Assembly (NCBI RefSeq): GCF_007655135.1
Contig: NC_045134.1
Coordinates: forward strand, 16,640,568 to 16,704,567
Origin: Punica granatum
Taxonomy: Eukaryota > Streptophyta > Magnoliopsida > Myrtales > Lythraceae
Length of the DNA stretch: 64,000 bases
Reading direction: 5' to 3'
Shown piece after piece: positions 12,601-31,900 of this stretch. Under the pieces are notes generated by a model. The model saw only the letters and a program-made list of their open reading frames with translations, did not search any database and was not told where the DNA came from. Each line of letters opens with the position of its first letter. The stretch's first letter is position 1. The position numbers and the translations under genes were made by a program.

Positions 12601-12955
12601 ACACCGCTCCGGCTCATTCCTTAGGTATAATTTTTAAAACCCGAGGTCGGATGTGAGAGAAATGCTTAACCGGATTTTTACTGAAATTTGGAGATAAATT
12701 CATGTAACTAATAAAGGGTCATAGGTTGTTAGAAAATAGGTAGTTAGGCCTCAAGGAGGTGTTTATATTTGATAAATGTATTGATTGTTCGGTTTTTGCT
12801 TAGAAAAGTAGAGAGATGAAAGGAGAGAGTATGTTCATCATATATAATCGTTAGAACCAACCTCTAGGGCCGATCTCAACTCAGACATTTCATTAGTGTG
12901 TTTTGGGTGCTAGGGACTTGATTTTTGAAACTTTTTCGCGTTTTCAGTTTGGTCA
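12601..12955. other. Unassigned spacer
   Basis: No gene, RNA or structured repeat seen. The short ORF at 12456-12656 is chance. Confidence 0.4.
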
Positions 12956-13521
12956 TGTTGAGAGTTTAGATCTCACATGAAAAAATTAAAAAGATTCTAA
13001 TGGGTTTATAAGTGATTAAGTACTATAACCTACCAGCTCAAATTTTTGGATTGAATCGCTAATAAGTCTAGTGGAATTTTACTTGGTATCAGAACAGGTT
13101 ATGTTTCCACGTCCCGTATGGGCATCACCACGCTAAGTCTAATGTCTCTTTGTGAGGGCAGCCAATGTGTGTGCCATTGTTGGCCCGAGTGTGGCCTGGT
13201 CTAGTTTCGCCAAGAGTGCACTTCATGTTATTCAGGCACAAGTGTGTAACTCGTGGTTAGTTTAGTTTGTCCCCCTTCACCCTAGCACGAAAGATGATGT
13301 CCGACTCGTGATCAGTTGTTGAGGGTGGGTATTTAAGGGCACGTGGCATGTGATGAACCATACGTTTTCACGGAAGATCGAGTGCTAAGAGTTTAGATTT
13401 TACATGGAAAAATTTAGAAGATTATAATGGGTTTATAAGAGATTAAGTACCACAATCCACCAGTTCGAGCTTTTGTGTTGGATATAGGCCAAATCGCTAA
13501 TAAGTTCAGTGGAATTTTACT
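12956..13521 (+). mobile_element. TRIM-like miniature LTR element
   Basis: Two direct repeats of about 128 and 139 bp (12956-13083 and 13383-13521) share the GAGTTTAGAT, AATGGGTTTATAAG and GTGGAATTTTACT blocks. Immediately after the first is TGGTATCAGAAC (13084-13095), a near match to the initiator-tRNA-Met primer-binding site. The 299-bp internal part has no ORF. Size, PBS and lack of coding capacity match terminal-repeat retrotransposons in miniature, which depend on other elements to move. No clear target duplication was found. Confidence 0.6.
13084..13095 (+). other. Primer-binding site of the TRIM-like element
   Basis: TGGTATCAGAAC, one base different from the classic TGGTATCAGAGC complementary to the 3' end of initiator tRNA-Met, directly abutting the left terminal repeat. 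Confidence 0.6.
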
Positions 13522-13699
13522 CAATTTTTTAAAATTTCTATCCGATCTTCAAATCAGCCTCGGACCTCTTATAAGGCTTCCCATGAGTCTTCAAGTCCAT
13601 TTAGATCAGTCCCGATCTTTTTTGGGAGTCACAAATCAGTCCGCCCCATTTTTCAAAAATGGGGAATACTAAATCTTATGAGTCTTCAAGTCCGTTTAT

Positions 13700-15049
13700 T
13701 AGGAATACTAATTTTTTCCATGTGTCTACTATAATTCATCGCCGTCGAAATAGGATTTCGGCACTTCGGAACTCGGTTAGCGAATGGATCACTAACAACA
13801 TATCTCTCAGAGCCTTGATCCAATCTCACTTTCAACAGCTATTCAGCTGCGACAAAACCTTCACCCTTCTGGCTACACCTGACTTCCCGGGCTGGTCAAG
13901 AACCTTAGACCCCGCTAAGGCTACCTCCCTTCTCCGTCCTGTACTGAGTGAGGACATTACCGCTGCCCTTTTCTCCATCAAGCCTTACAAAACACCAAGA
14001 CCGGATGGTCTCCACGCTTGCTTCCACTAGAGGTGTTGGGACATCGTTGGGCCCTCAGTCCAACAAGCTATCTTTCAGTTCTTCAACTTAGCTACTTTGC
14101 CTGATGGTGCTAACCATACCCTAATCTCACTTATCTCGAAGCACAACTCACCATAAACCATCTCACAATACCGCCCTATTAGCCTTTGTAATACCATCTA
14201 TAAAATCATCTCCAAAATACTAGTGAGAAGGATGCATCGCCTCCTTGATGACCTCATCTCGCCTTTCCAGTGCAGCTTCTTGCCTGGTAGAAGAGTCGCT
14301 GATAATGTTATCCTACTTTAGGAAGTTATGCACTCATTCAGGAAATGCAAAAGGAAACGGGGAATTTTGTTCTTAAACTAGATTTGGAGAAAGCCTCTGA
14401 CCGTCTTGAATGGCCCTTCATACGTAAAGTCCTTCAGCACTTTTGTTTCCCGAATGCTTGGACTAACTGGATAATGGCATGTGTGACTTCTACCTCGACT
14501 TCCATTCTGCTTAATTGCAGCTGCCTAGATCCCTTCATGCCCTCCCGTGGAATCCGACAAGGGGATCCCATTTCTCCCTACCTCTTCATCCTTTGCACGG
14601 AATATCTAGTCAACCTCATTGAAGACAAACTGTGCTCAAGATCTTGGCAGGGAGTTAGGCCAGCTTGTGGTAGCCTCTGTCTAACACACTTTCTTTTCGC
14701 CGATGATATTCTCTTAATGGCACCACCACTCCTAACACAAGCAACTCTGTCAAAATTGTCCTTGACTCCTTCTGCAAAGATCAGGTATGAAGGTCAATCT
14801 GGAGAAATCTAAACTTCTCTTATCCAAGAACACATCCAGGGCTCAACGAGAAAAAACCTGCTCTATATTGAACATCCGAGAAATTGAAGACCTCGGGAAA
14901 TACCTGGGATTCCCCATTGGCCTTTCCCCTTACAAAGCAAAAGACTTCAACTTTGTTGTTGAAAAGGTCCGTGCCAAACTCGCAGGTTGGAAATCCAACA
15001 TGTTGTCCATGGCAGGCCGAGCTGTACTCATAAACTCAACCTGCGCAGC
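13700..15049 (+). pseudogene. LINE reverse transcriptase, first part
   Basis: It starts with the pre-RT segment (NTNFFHVSTIIHRRRN) and continues through the YRPISLCNTIYKIISK fingers region near 14172. The palm follows (FVLKLDLEKASDRLEW near 14365; GIRQGDPISPYLF near 14550; FADD at 14696-14707). Stops at about 14028, 14154 and 14320 and frame changes near 14330 and 14780 break the frame. RT copied the element's RNA at the nicked target. The sequence resumes after the hAT MITE at 15723. Confidence 0.85.
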
Positions 15050-15730
15050 TAGGGCTGGCAATATTTCACACGACACGATAACACGACACGGATACGACAC
15101 GGAGTTAAACGGGTTTGGGTTGGACATTTTTTATAATCGGTCTAAACGGATCCAGCCCGTTTAAACACGATTAATAAGCGTGTCTTATCGGGTTGAACAC
15201 GTATAACCCGATTATACACGATTAAACCTGTTTATTTAAACATGTTTAATCGTGTTACTATAATCATGTAACTCATTAACTCGTTTATGTATTTGGATTT
15301 ACCAAAATATCCTCATGTAATCCTAACTTCCTAAGTCCCTAACCTAATTTCATTTCCTTTCTTTCATCCAATCCAACACATGTCGTGTTAACGTGTAAAC
15401 ATGTCGTGTTAACGTGTTCGGATAAGCGAGTTAATTGGATAAACATGTCGTGTTAATGTATCCGAGTAACTGAGTTGATCGGATAAACAAGTTGGTTTAA
15501 CGTGTTCTGATAACGTTTATAATCGTGTCGTATATACGTATACCTATTATGACACGTTTCGATAAACGGGTTTAAACGTGTCTAAACGGGTTGACACGGA
15601 TATAAACGTGTCGTGTATGGGTTTCCAAAACCTAACTCGTTTAATAATCGTGTCGTGTACGGGCTATGACTTCGATGACACGAACCCGTTTAGACACGAC
15701 ACGACACGAATTGCCACCCCTATGCGCAGC
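15042..15730. mobile_element. hAT-type MITE with 8-bp target duplication
   Basis: The element proper is 15050-15722 (673 bp). Its ends are imperfect inverted repeats: TAGGGCTGGCAAT on the left and, reading inward from the right, TAGGGGTGGCAAT. It is flanked by the perfect direct repeat TGCGCAGC (15042-15049 and 15723-15730). An 8-bp duplication and TAGGGGTGGC ends are hallmarks of hAT transposons. There is no transposase, so it is non-autonomous. The inside is packed with ACACGAC/CGTGT-type short repeats on both strands. Confidence 0.9.
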
Positions 15731-16600
15731 CATCCCTTCCTACTTCATGCAATGCTCACGGCTTTTGAAAACTACTCTCTCTAGCCTAGATAAGATCAAC
15801 TGAGACTTCCTATGGGGACCTACATCCGACAAAAAGAAGCTGCACCTTGTATCTTGGGAAGTTATCATGCTACCTAAAGCTATGGGAGGCTTAGGTATCC
15901 CCAACATGGACAACCACAACAAAGCCCTCCTTGGCAACCTCGTCTTCAAAGCATCAACCTCCCACGACCCTTGGGCTTGCCTCCTCCGTCACCAATTCGC
16001 AACAAGCAACCCAACCAGACTTCGTCGAGGCTCCAGCAACTGGAAAGCTATCACTGTCGGTATGGACGTTTGGAACAAAGGAGACAAGTGGCTAATTGGC
16101 AACGGAGAATCTGCTAGCTTCTGGAACGACCACTGGATTGGTGATTCACCGCTTAAGTGCCTCATACAGGGACCATTACCTGCCCAGGAAGAGCTTAGAT
16201 TGGGTAGCTCCGTTCTCTCACGACAAAGGACTTGGGATTTCTCCTCCATTCCCTTTGAACTGCCCAAAGCGATCCGAGACTCCATCCAAGGCCTCCCCAT
16301 CGGCCTCAGACATGACATTCCAGACTCAATTATTTAGGGACCTTCTCGAGATGGCAACTTCACCAATAAGTCTGTCTATATCCTCCAGCTTGATCAACAT
16401 GACAACCCAGAAGATGAATGGGATTGGTTATGGAAATGTCCAACTCTCCCTCGAATACATTACTTCATTTGGTTGTCCATTAGAGATCGACTTCCCACAG
16501 CAAACCTCCTTCCTCACCGAGGTCTTGCTATCTCACCCTTCTGCCCAAGATGCCTTTCAGATCTGGAAACCATTGATCATATTCTTCGGTACTGCACTAT
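15731..16600 (+). pseudogene. LINE post-RT region
   Basis: This continues the LINE after the MITE with the thumb and linker region (WEVIMLPKAMGGLGIPNM near 15850), a conserved block after RT in plant L1 elements. WKAITVGMDVWNKG and FWNDHWIGDSPL follow near 16040-16160, and then the zinc-binding-type linker in shifted frames. Frame changes occur near 16330. Confidence 0.75.
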
Positions 16601-16612
16601 AGCACAATCCTT

Positions 16613-17422
16613 TTGCATAACATGATGATCCCGACCTCTAAGTTGGGCACCTTTTCATCACCTGTTAAGGATTGGATCCGCTACAAACTCTCCTTTTCCC
16701 AACTGTCCCACCTCAATATTCCTTGGGGTGTACTCTTTGCCTTCGCTATATGGAACCTTTGGAAAAACAGGAACTCTCTTCTCTTTTCTTCAAAACCTCT
16801 CCATAGTAACCTCATCGAGCACACCATTCATGTTTCAGCAGAGTTCTATGCATCCCAACCCATTTCTACCGCAACTTCTAGCTCGAGCATCCAAGTCAAC
16901 TGGGAGCCACCACCTGATGGGTTTCACAAACTTAACTCAGATGGTTGCTCCAAAGGTAACCCGGGCATAGCTGAAGAATGGGGCCTCATCCGAGACTCTT
17001 TAGGCAGATGGGTTAGAGATTACCAGATGAATCTGGGAAGCATAAGAAGCCTAGCGGCTGAACTCAAAGCCCTTCGGCAAGGACTGATTGTTACACAACA
17101 ATGTGGAGTTCGATGCTTAATTGTCGAGCTAGATGCCAAGCTAATCCTCAGCTGGGTATGGGGAAATTCCTCCAACAAGGTTCTAACAAATTTGATTGAT
17201 GACTGCAGGACTCTTTGCTGCAATTTTGAGGCCATAATCCCAAGACATAACTACAGAGATGCCAAAAAGTGTGCCGACCATCTCACTAATTTAGGAGTTG
17301 AATTACCGCATGAACTTGTTATTCTACCCCACCCCCCATCCTCTATTAGGAAGCTCTTACTCGAGGACTTAATGGGGCATACGACCCCAAGATTTGTAAG
17401 CACTTCGTGCACGAACGATTAA
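16613..17422 (+). pseudogene. LINE C-terminal RNase H domain
   Basis: A 269-codon open stretch carries an RVT_3-type RNase H: the LNSDGCSKGNPG block (first catalytic Asp), AELKALRQGL (Glu), VELDAKLI (Asp) and NYRDAKKCADHL near the C-terminus (last Asp). In LINEs of plants this domain removes RNA from the RNA-DNA hybrid. It is the last domain before the A-rich tail. Confidence 0.8.
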
Positions 17423-17475
17423 TTCTTAATGCATCTGCTTTTTTCACCAAAAAAAAACTTGAAAAAAATAATAAA

Positions 17476-18420
17476 TGGACATCTTAGACAATTAGAGTAC
17501 CAATTAGAGCGGGTTATTAGTTTGCGGACTTCTAACTCGTTATAGAAACCTGGAATCAAATTCTTTGAACCGTAGACCAATAAAAACCTAGGTGGTTGGT
17601 AGAATGCTCCACGGGTAACTTAATTTTCTAGTTAGCCGGAATTAACTAGTGGTAACTCCGTACAATCTCCCAAACCCTCGAATTCGGTAGTTGGATCCCA
17701 CCTCCGACAATGATAATTAGACGAATTGGTATAATTTTTCCCAATCCTAATTCTACAAGTGGTCCCGGCAGAGTCGGGGTTGTGCATCATTTCCACATGC
17801 AGTAGGACTAGAACATGATCCACATTACGCATGGAAACAAAAGTAATTTTAATTTAAAAATTAAAACCACACATGCAATATATATCTTCCATTTTTCAAG
17901 AAAGATGAGTTTTGTACTCTTTCCCTATAAAAAAAAAAAGATCCATTAAACTTATCGAACTACTTCTCATTGATGTATTGTTTATAGATTATTTTTCGTA
18001 TATATTATGTATATTAGGCCAAGTTATCAATACTTCACATTAGCATATGCCGCCAAAAGATGAGTTTAGTACTCTTTCCCTATTAAAAATCCATTGATCT
18101 TATCGAACTAACTTCTCATTGATGTATTGTTCATAGATTACTTTCCGTATATATTATATAGATTAGGCCAAGTGTTATCAATGCTTCACATTAGCATATG
18201 CCGCCTCAACATCGACGACTATCGTAAAACTATCTAATCAAGGGATCGAATAAGGTTACTATGCTATAGCGGGATCAAATGAGGTTAACATGCTATGGCG
18301 GGATCGAAATTAATTGACATAATAACTCGCCTTTTGTATGGCAATTGCCTTTCCAAGTCTATCACTCCATCATCCCAAAACTGAAAGAGATCCTTCAAAC
18401 CTCAAAAGCACACAGCTAAC
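17476..18420. repeat. Spacer with a tandem duplication of about 150 bp
   Basis: Two diverged adjacent copies lie at about 17904-18055 and 18056-18205. Both carry ACTCTTTCCCTAT, CTTCTCATTGATGTATTG and CACATTAGCATATGCCGCC. Otherwise there is no gene. This lies downstream of the LACS8 stop codon and may reach its 3' UTR. Confidence 0.6.
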
Positions 18421-18624
18421 AATAAACATTGAAAACAAAATCCTGCAACATTGCTTCATACATGTACACAAGGGAAGCAGCGTCTAGTTTCTGTGTAATG
18501 TATCATAACATTACCATTCTGTTGTAGCAGACAGGAGCTTATTTACGATCGCTGTAGATAAGGTAACTTAATAGTTGGATAATTAGGCAGCGATACAGAA
18601 CTCACTTTTGCCCAGGCACATGAT

Positions 18625-26007
<7,383 letters not shown>

Positions 26008-26940
26008 ACACTATTATATGTTCGGACGTTCAAGTGTGTTGTTTTTCCCTCCCAAAGTAGAGCAAGACAGTATCTACAACATATAAAATATAAGTGTAAC
26101 CATTAGAAAGCTACACTAAGAATTCATAACACTTCAACTACATGAAAGTATCTATCTACTTTCGAAATACAGCACTAGGTGGCACTGAATTTGATCATTC
26201 CCGACTACATTTCTGGTACGAAGATGCTCCATTTAAGAGATCCATATAACTTATTGCAGGTCCTGATATCACGACCAAATTATAAAACAGGACATCCATA
26301 TATATATATATATATATTCACATGGTCAGTGGTTTTGGGAAAATTAATGATCAAAAGAGACAAGTGACAGAGCAGATGATTAAAAGTTAAAGAACAAAAC
26401 AAAACAAAACAAAATCCTTGTCTTCCTCGAAAGTCCAAACTAATCCGCACCAAACAATATCATTATTATTTTATTATACAAAAAAATGAAGACAGCCGAG
26501 GTTTAGCTTCCATGTTTAACCTCTCGCTTGATCTTCAAACACCGCACAACACGAAAGCTAAATCAAAATCAACCGAACGATTCATTTAGTGTCTGAACGA
26601 CAAAAGAGCACCAGAATCACCCAAATACGAGTTTCCAGAACCTTGACCGAGTCAAAAGTCAAGGTCGCGAAGCACCGCCATGAATCGGTCGCTACAGAAA
26701 CTGCAGGGGAAGGAGGAGGAGGAGGAGGAGAAGAAGCGTCGAATTGAAGAGACTACGTGACCCGCGGTGTCGTGCGGGCGAATCAGGAAAGTTCTCGGAC
26801 AGCTCTTTCTGCTCTGCTCAGCTCAGCTCAGCTCTTGGGAAGAAAAGTCGCAGTGTATTGGTTCTGTTTCGTAGGGAATAGTTGAGAGAAGCAATTGCCT
26901 TTGCCTTTGCAACCTTTTTGAAGAGCTCATACTAATAAAG
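26008..26940 (-). promoter_or_regulatory. Presumed LACS8 5' UTR and promoter region
   Basis: On the minus strand this has a pyrimidine-rich tract (the GGAGGA/GAAGAAG run at 26710-26737 seen on the plus strand) and a short GCTCA repeat (26813-26835), both common near plant transcription starts. A 9-codon upstream ORF (26652-26681, ATG to TGA on the minus strand) lies about 645 bases above the coding ATG. A plausible 5' UTR intron acceptor (TTGTAG) falls near 26078. The transcription start cannot be fixed from sequence alone. Confidence 0.4.
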
Positions 26941-27171
26941 CTACCAGCACCAGCTGGCGTACATAAAATATGTTTCTACTGTAGAATTTTCCCTTCTTTT
27001 AGATTTATTTTTTGCTGGAATCCTTCTTTTAGATATCTACTTTTTTAAAATTAATTTTCATTTTCATCTAAAAAAATTCTCAACATTTGGATTTTTATCA
27101 TTTTCATTCTAAATCAGTGCTGTGTCCGTTGCATGGACATCGACATAAATTACTTTTTATGACAGGGAATT

Positions 27172-27455
27172 GACAAAATAACATATAAATATATGATTTA
27201 TTTTGACTAAAAATTAGCAAAAGCTATATATTCTAGAATTAGAAAAGCAACATATAAATACACGATTAATTTTGACCGGAAAAAACATAATAAAAGCTCT
27301 ATCTACTAGAATTAGAAAAGTAACATATAAATATACGATTAATTTTGACAAAAAAAATAACAAGAGCTATATATTCTAGAATTAGAAAAGCAACATACAA
27401 ATATACGATTAATTTTGACTTGAAAAAACATAACAAAAGCTATATATTCTTCTTT
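27172..27455. repeat. AT-rich tandem repeat, four units of about 71 bp
   Basis: The block AACATATAAATATACGATTA recurs with small changes near 27180, 27249, 27322 and 27393, each followed by TTTTGAC and AAAGCTATATATTCTAGAA-type sequence. It lies upstream of LACS8. No function can be assigned. Confidence 0.75.
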
Positions 27456-27479
27456 TATATTTCCTCGAAGGTCGTGTCA

Positions 27480-27895
27480 TTGGATAGTTGAGTTACCTGA
27501 AACACCGAGATCGCACATGTCGATATCACCAAACCAAGTCCACTGGGTCTATTATACTAGGAACCATGTCAAGTTCTGTTACGAGCTTTTAATCTAAACA
27601 ACCTTCTTTCTAACACTGGAGCTAGCAATATACTTAGCCTCTGTGGTATAATTAGCAATTGGCTTCTGCTTGGAACTCTTTCCAACTTACAGCGCCTCTA
27701 TTTAGGCAAAACACATATATTAACTGCAATCTACTATCGTCCTTATCGAGCTGGAAGCTGGCATCGGTCTAACCCTTTACAATGAGCTCATCCTCGCTCC
27801 ATACACAAAGAACATATCCTTAGTCCTTCGTAAGTACAAAATGATGTTCTTTACTATAATCCGGTGGCTCACACCTGGATTCGCCTAGTACCGAC
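27480..27895 (-). pseudogene. Copia RNase H remnant
   Basis: Minus-strand translation shows ILYLRRTKDMFFVYG, then TDASFQLDKDDSR, GAVSWK and TTEAKYIASSS in more than one frame. These are the standard landmarks of the Copia RNase H region (YTDASF and the GGAVSWKSSKQ-type block). Stops and frameshifts abound. It is cut at 27895/27896 by the LTR end of element B, and its last 255 bp are repeated at 28273-28527 by a tandem duplication. Confidence 0.65.
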
Positions 27896-28904
27896 TGTAC
27901 GGACCCGAATGTGGACTCTCGTCGGGGCCCGCATTGCGCGCTTTTGGATCGCGCGGCTTGGGAGTGTCCACCTTCCCGTAGGGACGCGTGACGAACACGC
28001 GCGAAAGAAGGAGTCGCCACTTATCATTTTACGACCCGAAGGTCGAGGGCGGATAAGTTACCCGGGGTCTAGGGGTATGGAATACCTAGTTGTTGTTAAG
28101 GTAATGGTCTGTGCGGAACTGGAAAGTCCTTGTTCGGGGGTTCATGTTACGTGTGGGCCTATATCCCGCACGCCCTTTCGGTACTTTGGTTTGCTAGGCT
28201 TGCATGTTTTATTATTTACCGCATTGATTAAGTTGCGCTCGGCTCGCACGTTTTGACACCGGAGATTCGGTGCTGTGGTATAATTAGCAATTGGCTTCTG
28301 CTTGGAACTCTTTCCAACTTACAGCGCCTCTATTTAGGCAAAACACATATATTAACTGCAATCTACTATCGTCCTTATCGAGCTGGAAGCTGGCATCGGT
28401 CTAACCCTTTACAATGAGCTCATCCTCGCTCCATACACAAAGAACATATCCTTAGTCCTTCGTAAGTACAAAATGATGTTCTTTACTATAATCCGGTGGC
28501 TCACACCTGGATTCGCCTAGTACCGACTGTACGGACCCGAATGTGGACTCTCGTCGGGGCCCGCATTGCGCGCTTTTGGATCGCGCGGCTTGGGAGTGTC
28601 CACCTTCCCGTAGGGACGCGTGACGAACACGCGCGAAAGAAGGAGTCGCCACTTATCATTTTACGACCCGAAGGTCGAGGGCGGATAAGTTACCCGGGGT
28701 CTAGGGGTATGGAATACCTAGTTGTTGTTAAGGTAATGGTCTGTGCGGAACTGGAAAGTCCTTGTTCGGGGGTTCATGTTACGTGTGGGCCTATATCCCG
28801 CACGCCCTTTCGGTACTTTGGTTTGCTAGGCTTGCATGTTTTATTATTTACCGCATTGATTAAGTTGCGCTCGGCTCGCACGTTTTGACACCGGAGATTC
28901 GGTG
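27641..28904. repeat. Exact 632-bp tandem duplication
   Basis: Units 27641-28272 and 28273-28904 look identical base for base when read side by side. Each unit holds 255 bp of the Copia RNase H remnant and 377 bp of the end of element B's LTR. The copying therefore happened after the LTR inserted. Both units carry the same 130-codon and 66-codon chance ORFs. Confidence 0.95.
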
Positions 28905-31900
28905 AACCAAACGATGTCGGTTGAGAAGCCGAGAGAGAAGTAAACCCGTATGTCGAGGAGTTGGTTCACAATCTTGCGTTACAGTTCATCGAACCATGGA
29001 GGTTGAATCCCTGCGTGAACCAGAACCGCGAGTTATTGGATTTACTTTTCTTTGGGCAAGCATTAGACCGATTCGATCAATTCAACTCTCGGACCGTTCG
29101 CTTACCGACTGGAATTCTTACAGAATGAATGTACAAAATAAAAGTCCTTACAATACTCTCAAAAATAATAAATACAAATTGCAAACGGCCGAATTCCAAT
29201 AGACTCGCGTTCAGTTATTATTCCGCTCTAACTCACCGTGAGTTTAGGGAAACACCGAAAAACTGAAATACAATGCACGCTCTCACTGAATAGGGTGTTG
29301 GACCCTGTGAGTGTTGATTAGGGCGTTGGACCTTATGATCGATGATTAGGGTGTTGAACTCTAATATTATTCGGCCTAGGGATCATGCTCGACCCACATG
29401 TCAAACAGGTGCGGAAAGATAACAGGCAGCAAATAAATAACAGACAATGTGTTTGTATTCACCGAATGTACGTGGATTAGCAAGTTTATTAATCCGGAGT
29501 ATTTTAGCATGCAAATCCTACCTTAGACAAATAAACGCGTGCTAATGTTTTAGCATTCGGCTTTGGTTCGAGAACTTGACATGTTGGGTGTTCGTAGTCA
29601 AGTTTCGAGTGTGTGGATTGTTTTTACAGTGATTCGGTGTTGTGACACTGAATTACCACTGAATTAACCAAACTCGTGTTTTGACTCTAGATTTGGAATC
29701 TAGAATTCCTCCTAACCCTTATCTAGTGTTTGGTTAGGTCGAGTGAAAGGTTAATCAGCATTTTTGCATGTTTTATGACAGAGATAATCGTTCTAGTTAC
29801 CCGAGTCTATGTTAGGATGACAGAAACTCATCAGTTAGATAAGAAAAGGCTATGCAGATAAACCTGCACCTGAACAGGTAGCCCGTTCTTATCTCGTACT
29901 GTAGTGTTTCTGTCATGTTAACCCTAGGAGTGTCGTTGAATTGTGAAAAGACAATTTTGCCCTTTATTTGAAAATTATTTTCAGAAAAGGGGAACATCGT
30001 AGTGCGGGCCACCTCGGCCTGTAGCCGGTGTCGACCAATTCCCTGGATCGTCCAGGGTTATGCAAGAACCCCGAAAAAGCCAAAGAACTGGTCGATCTGC
30101 CCGGAAGTGAATCTAGAAAGATCTTCTGTATCCTGACCTGAGTTACCTGGAATCAGGTAAAAATTCAAGTTGAGACACAGAAGCCCTTTTCAGACGTCCA
30201 TGCTACATCGGACCTCGCGTTTCGAGTTTTGAAATTGATAAGTTTGAAAAGGGCACCAACGTCATTTGACAACTCATCGACGCGAGTTATCAGTTAATGG
30301 CCAATTCGTGTAAACTTTATCAGTGTGAAGTGGGTTTAATCAAGTGAGCGTTCCGATTAACCCGTTTGTGGAATTAATGCTTAAGGGTTGTGCCGAATGC
30401 ATTAATTGTGAAAACGATTCGCGACTCGACGACCAACACGATTCCATAAGGATCGAGGATAATTTGGTCCAATGACCGAAACTACCATCGTAACCGAATG
30501 GACCCGAATGAGTCATCGATACCCGAATCCATGCATGCTTTGTTTTGAAAAGACCTTTTCATGCGATATTGCGACGATTATGTAAATTGCAAGTTACACG
30601 AAAGCCGAGAACGGACTCAAAACGGGAAGAGGAAGCCTCATGCAACCCGTACGAGTCTAAGAGGCTCTCGGTTACTTCTCCTTGGAGATAGCCGAGAGGT
30701 CCCATGGCCCGAATGGGGTTCCACGAGGTTTCCCCGTCTCGTTTCGAATCATTTCTCGCATGCTTAAACGACAAACATTATAAATGACACGATTAAACGA
30801 AAGTCAGTATTGCCATGATTTGAATAACGCATTCGAACATGGAAACATGCACAAACAAGTTATTTAAGGAATCGATAAAACAATACCGACTTCATGCACG
30901 TGAGAAAATACGATGAAACTCGGGAATCGAACTTGGATCGGGTCAAGAAGATCGTTCCTTGCCCGAAAGGAGCAAGAGAGCATTCGATCACCTCCCTTTG
31001 AGGGAAACCCGTGAGCTCTTTGCCTTTCCCGGGTCGGGATGTTCTTCTCAACTACGATCCAAATGTTTCCCGACATGCTAGCATATAAATCAAGGATAAA
31101 TATGCATGATATAACATGGAAAATGCATAAAGATTAAAACTTGAAAATAAAACATACATAAAACCCCTTATAACTCCATAAACGTAACGAGAATGTAAAA
31201 GTACTAACTCCTCTAAGTCGGGAATGGTCATACCTAGTCTCGAGATGCGGGATGGGACCTTCAAGAGTCGGGTTGGACCGTTGATGGGTCGGGTTTGGGC
31301 TGTTTTCCGTTGAACAGACCCGAATGGCACCAAACAGACCCGACTGGCACAAGTCGGGTCGGACGTCGCCACGGAGGCTCCCGATGGAATTTTGAGGCAA
31401 GGTCGGCGGCCTTGGGTAGCCAAGGGACCCCCCTAGGTGACCGTGGTGGTCGTTTGTTCCCAGAGTTGTCGGGTTGACCCGTACAGTCTTGCAAAAATCA
31501 CCCAAAACAGAGCACGTATGGAATTTCGGACCCGACTGGCACAAGTCGGGTCGGACGTCGCCATGGAGGCTCCCGATGGAATTTTTTAGCAAGGCCAATG
31601 GCTCCCGACTGCTAACTCACCTCCGGAGGTGGATGTGGTGGTCGTTTTCCGAAAAGAGTCCTGGATCGACCCGATCTGCAAGAAAACCGTACAAACAGTC
31701 AGAAATTTCGACCCAACTGGGCAGTCGGGCTGTTTCTTCTTCCTGAGGTTAAACCGACGGGTTTTCTTGGATTTCTTGACTCCTTGACACCCTAGGGTTG
31801 TGTGGGGAGGTGTTTGATGGGTTTTGGTAGCTCAAACCGACTTGGAAAGGCTTGAAACCCGGTTTGACATTTTTGACCCGAGAAGGACCAAATCTGTCCA

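Larger units (their letters stand above)
13700..17475 (+). mobile_element. 5'-truncated L1-type LINE with RNase H
   Basis: It carries RT, a linker and a C-terminal RNase H domain of a plant L1-like LINE, and ends in A-rich sequence (17449-17475). ORF1 and the endonuclease are missing, so the 5' end is truncated near 13700, as is usual for LINE copies. Multiple stops and frameshifts and a MITE insertion (15050-15722) show it is dead. Target duplications were not found. Confidence 0.85.

Noticed and set aside
15061..15722. CGTGT-rich sequence as a satellite or telomere-like array
   Set aside because: It is bounded by inverted ends and an 8-bp target duplication, so it is the inside of a MITE.
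27864..28888. Duplicated 130-codon ORFs (27864-28256, 28496-28888)
   Set aside because: They lie within LTR-end sequence antisense to element B and match no protein; the repetition comes from the 632-bp duplication.
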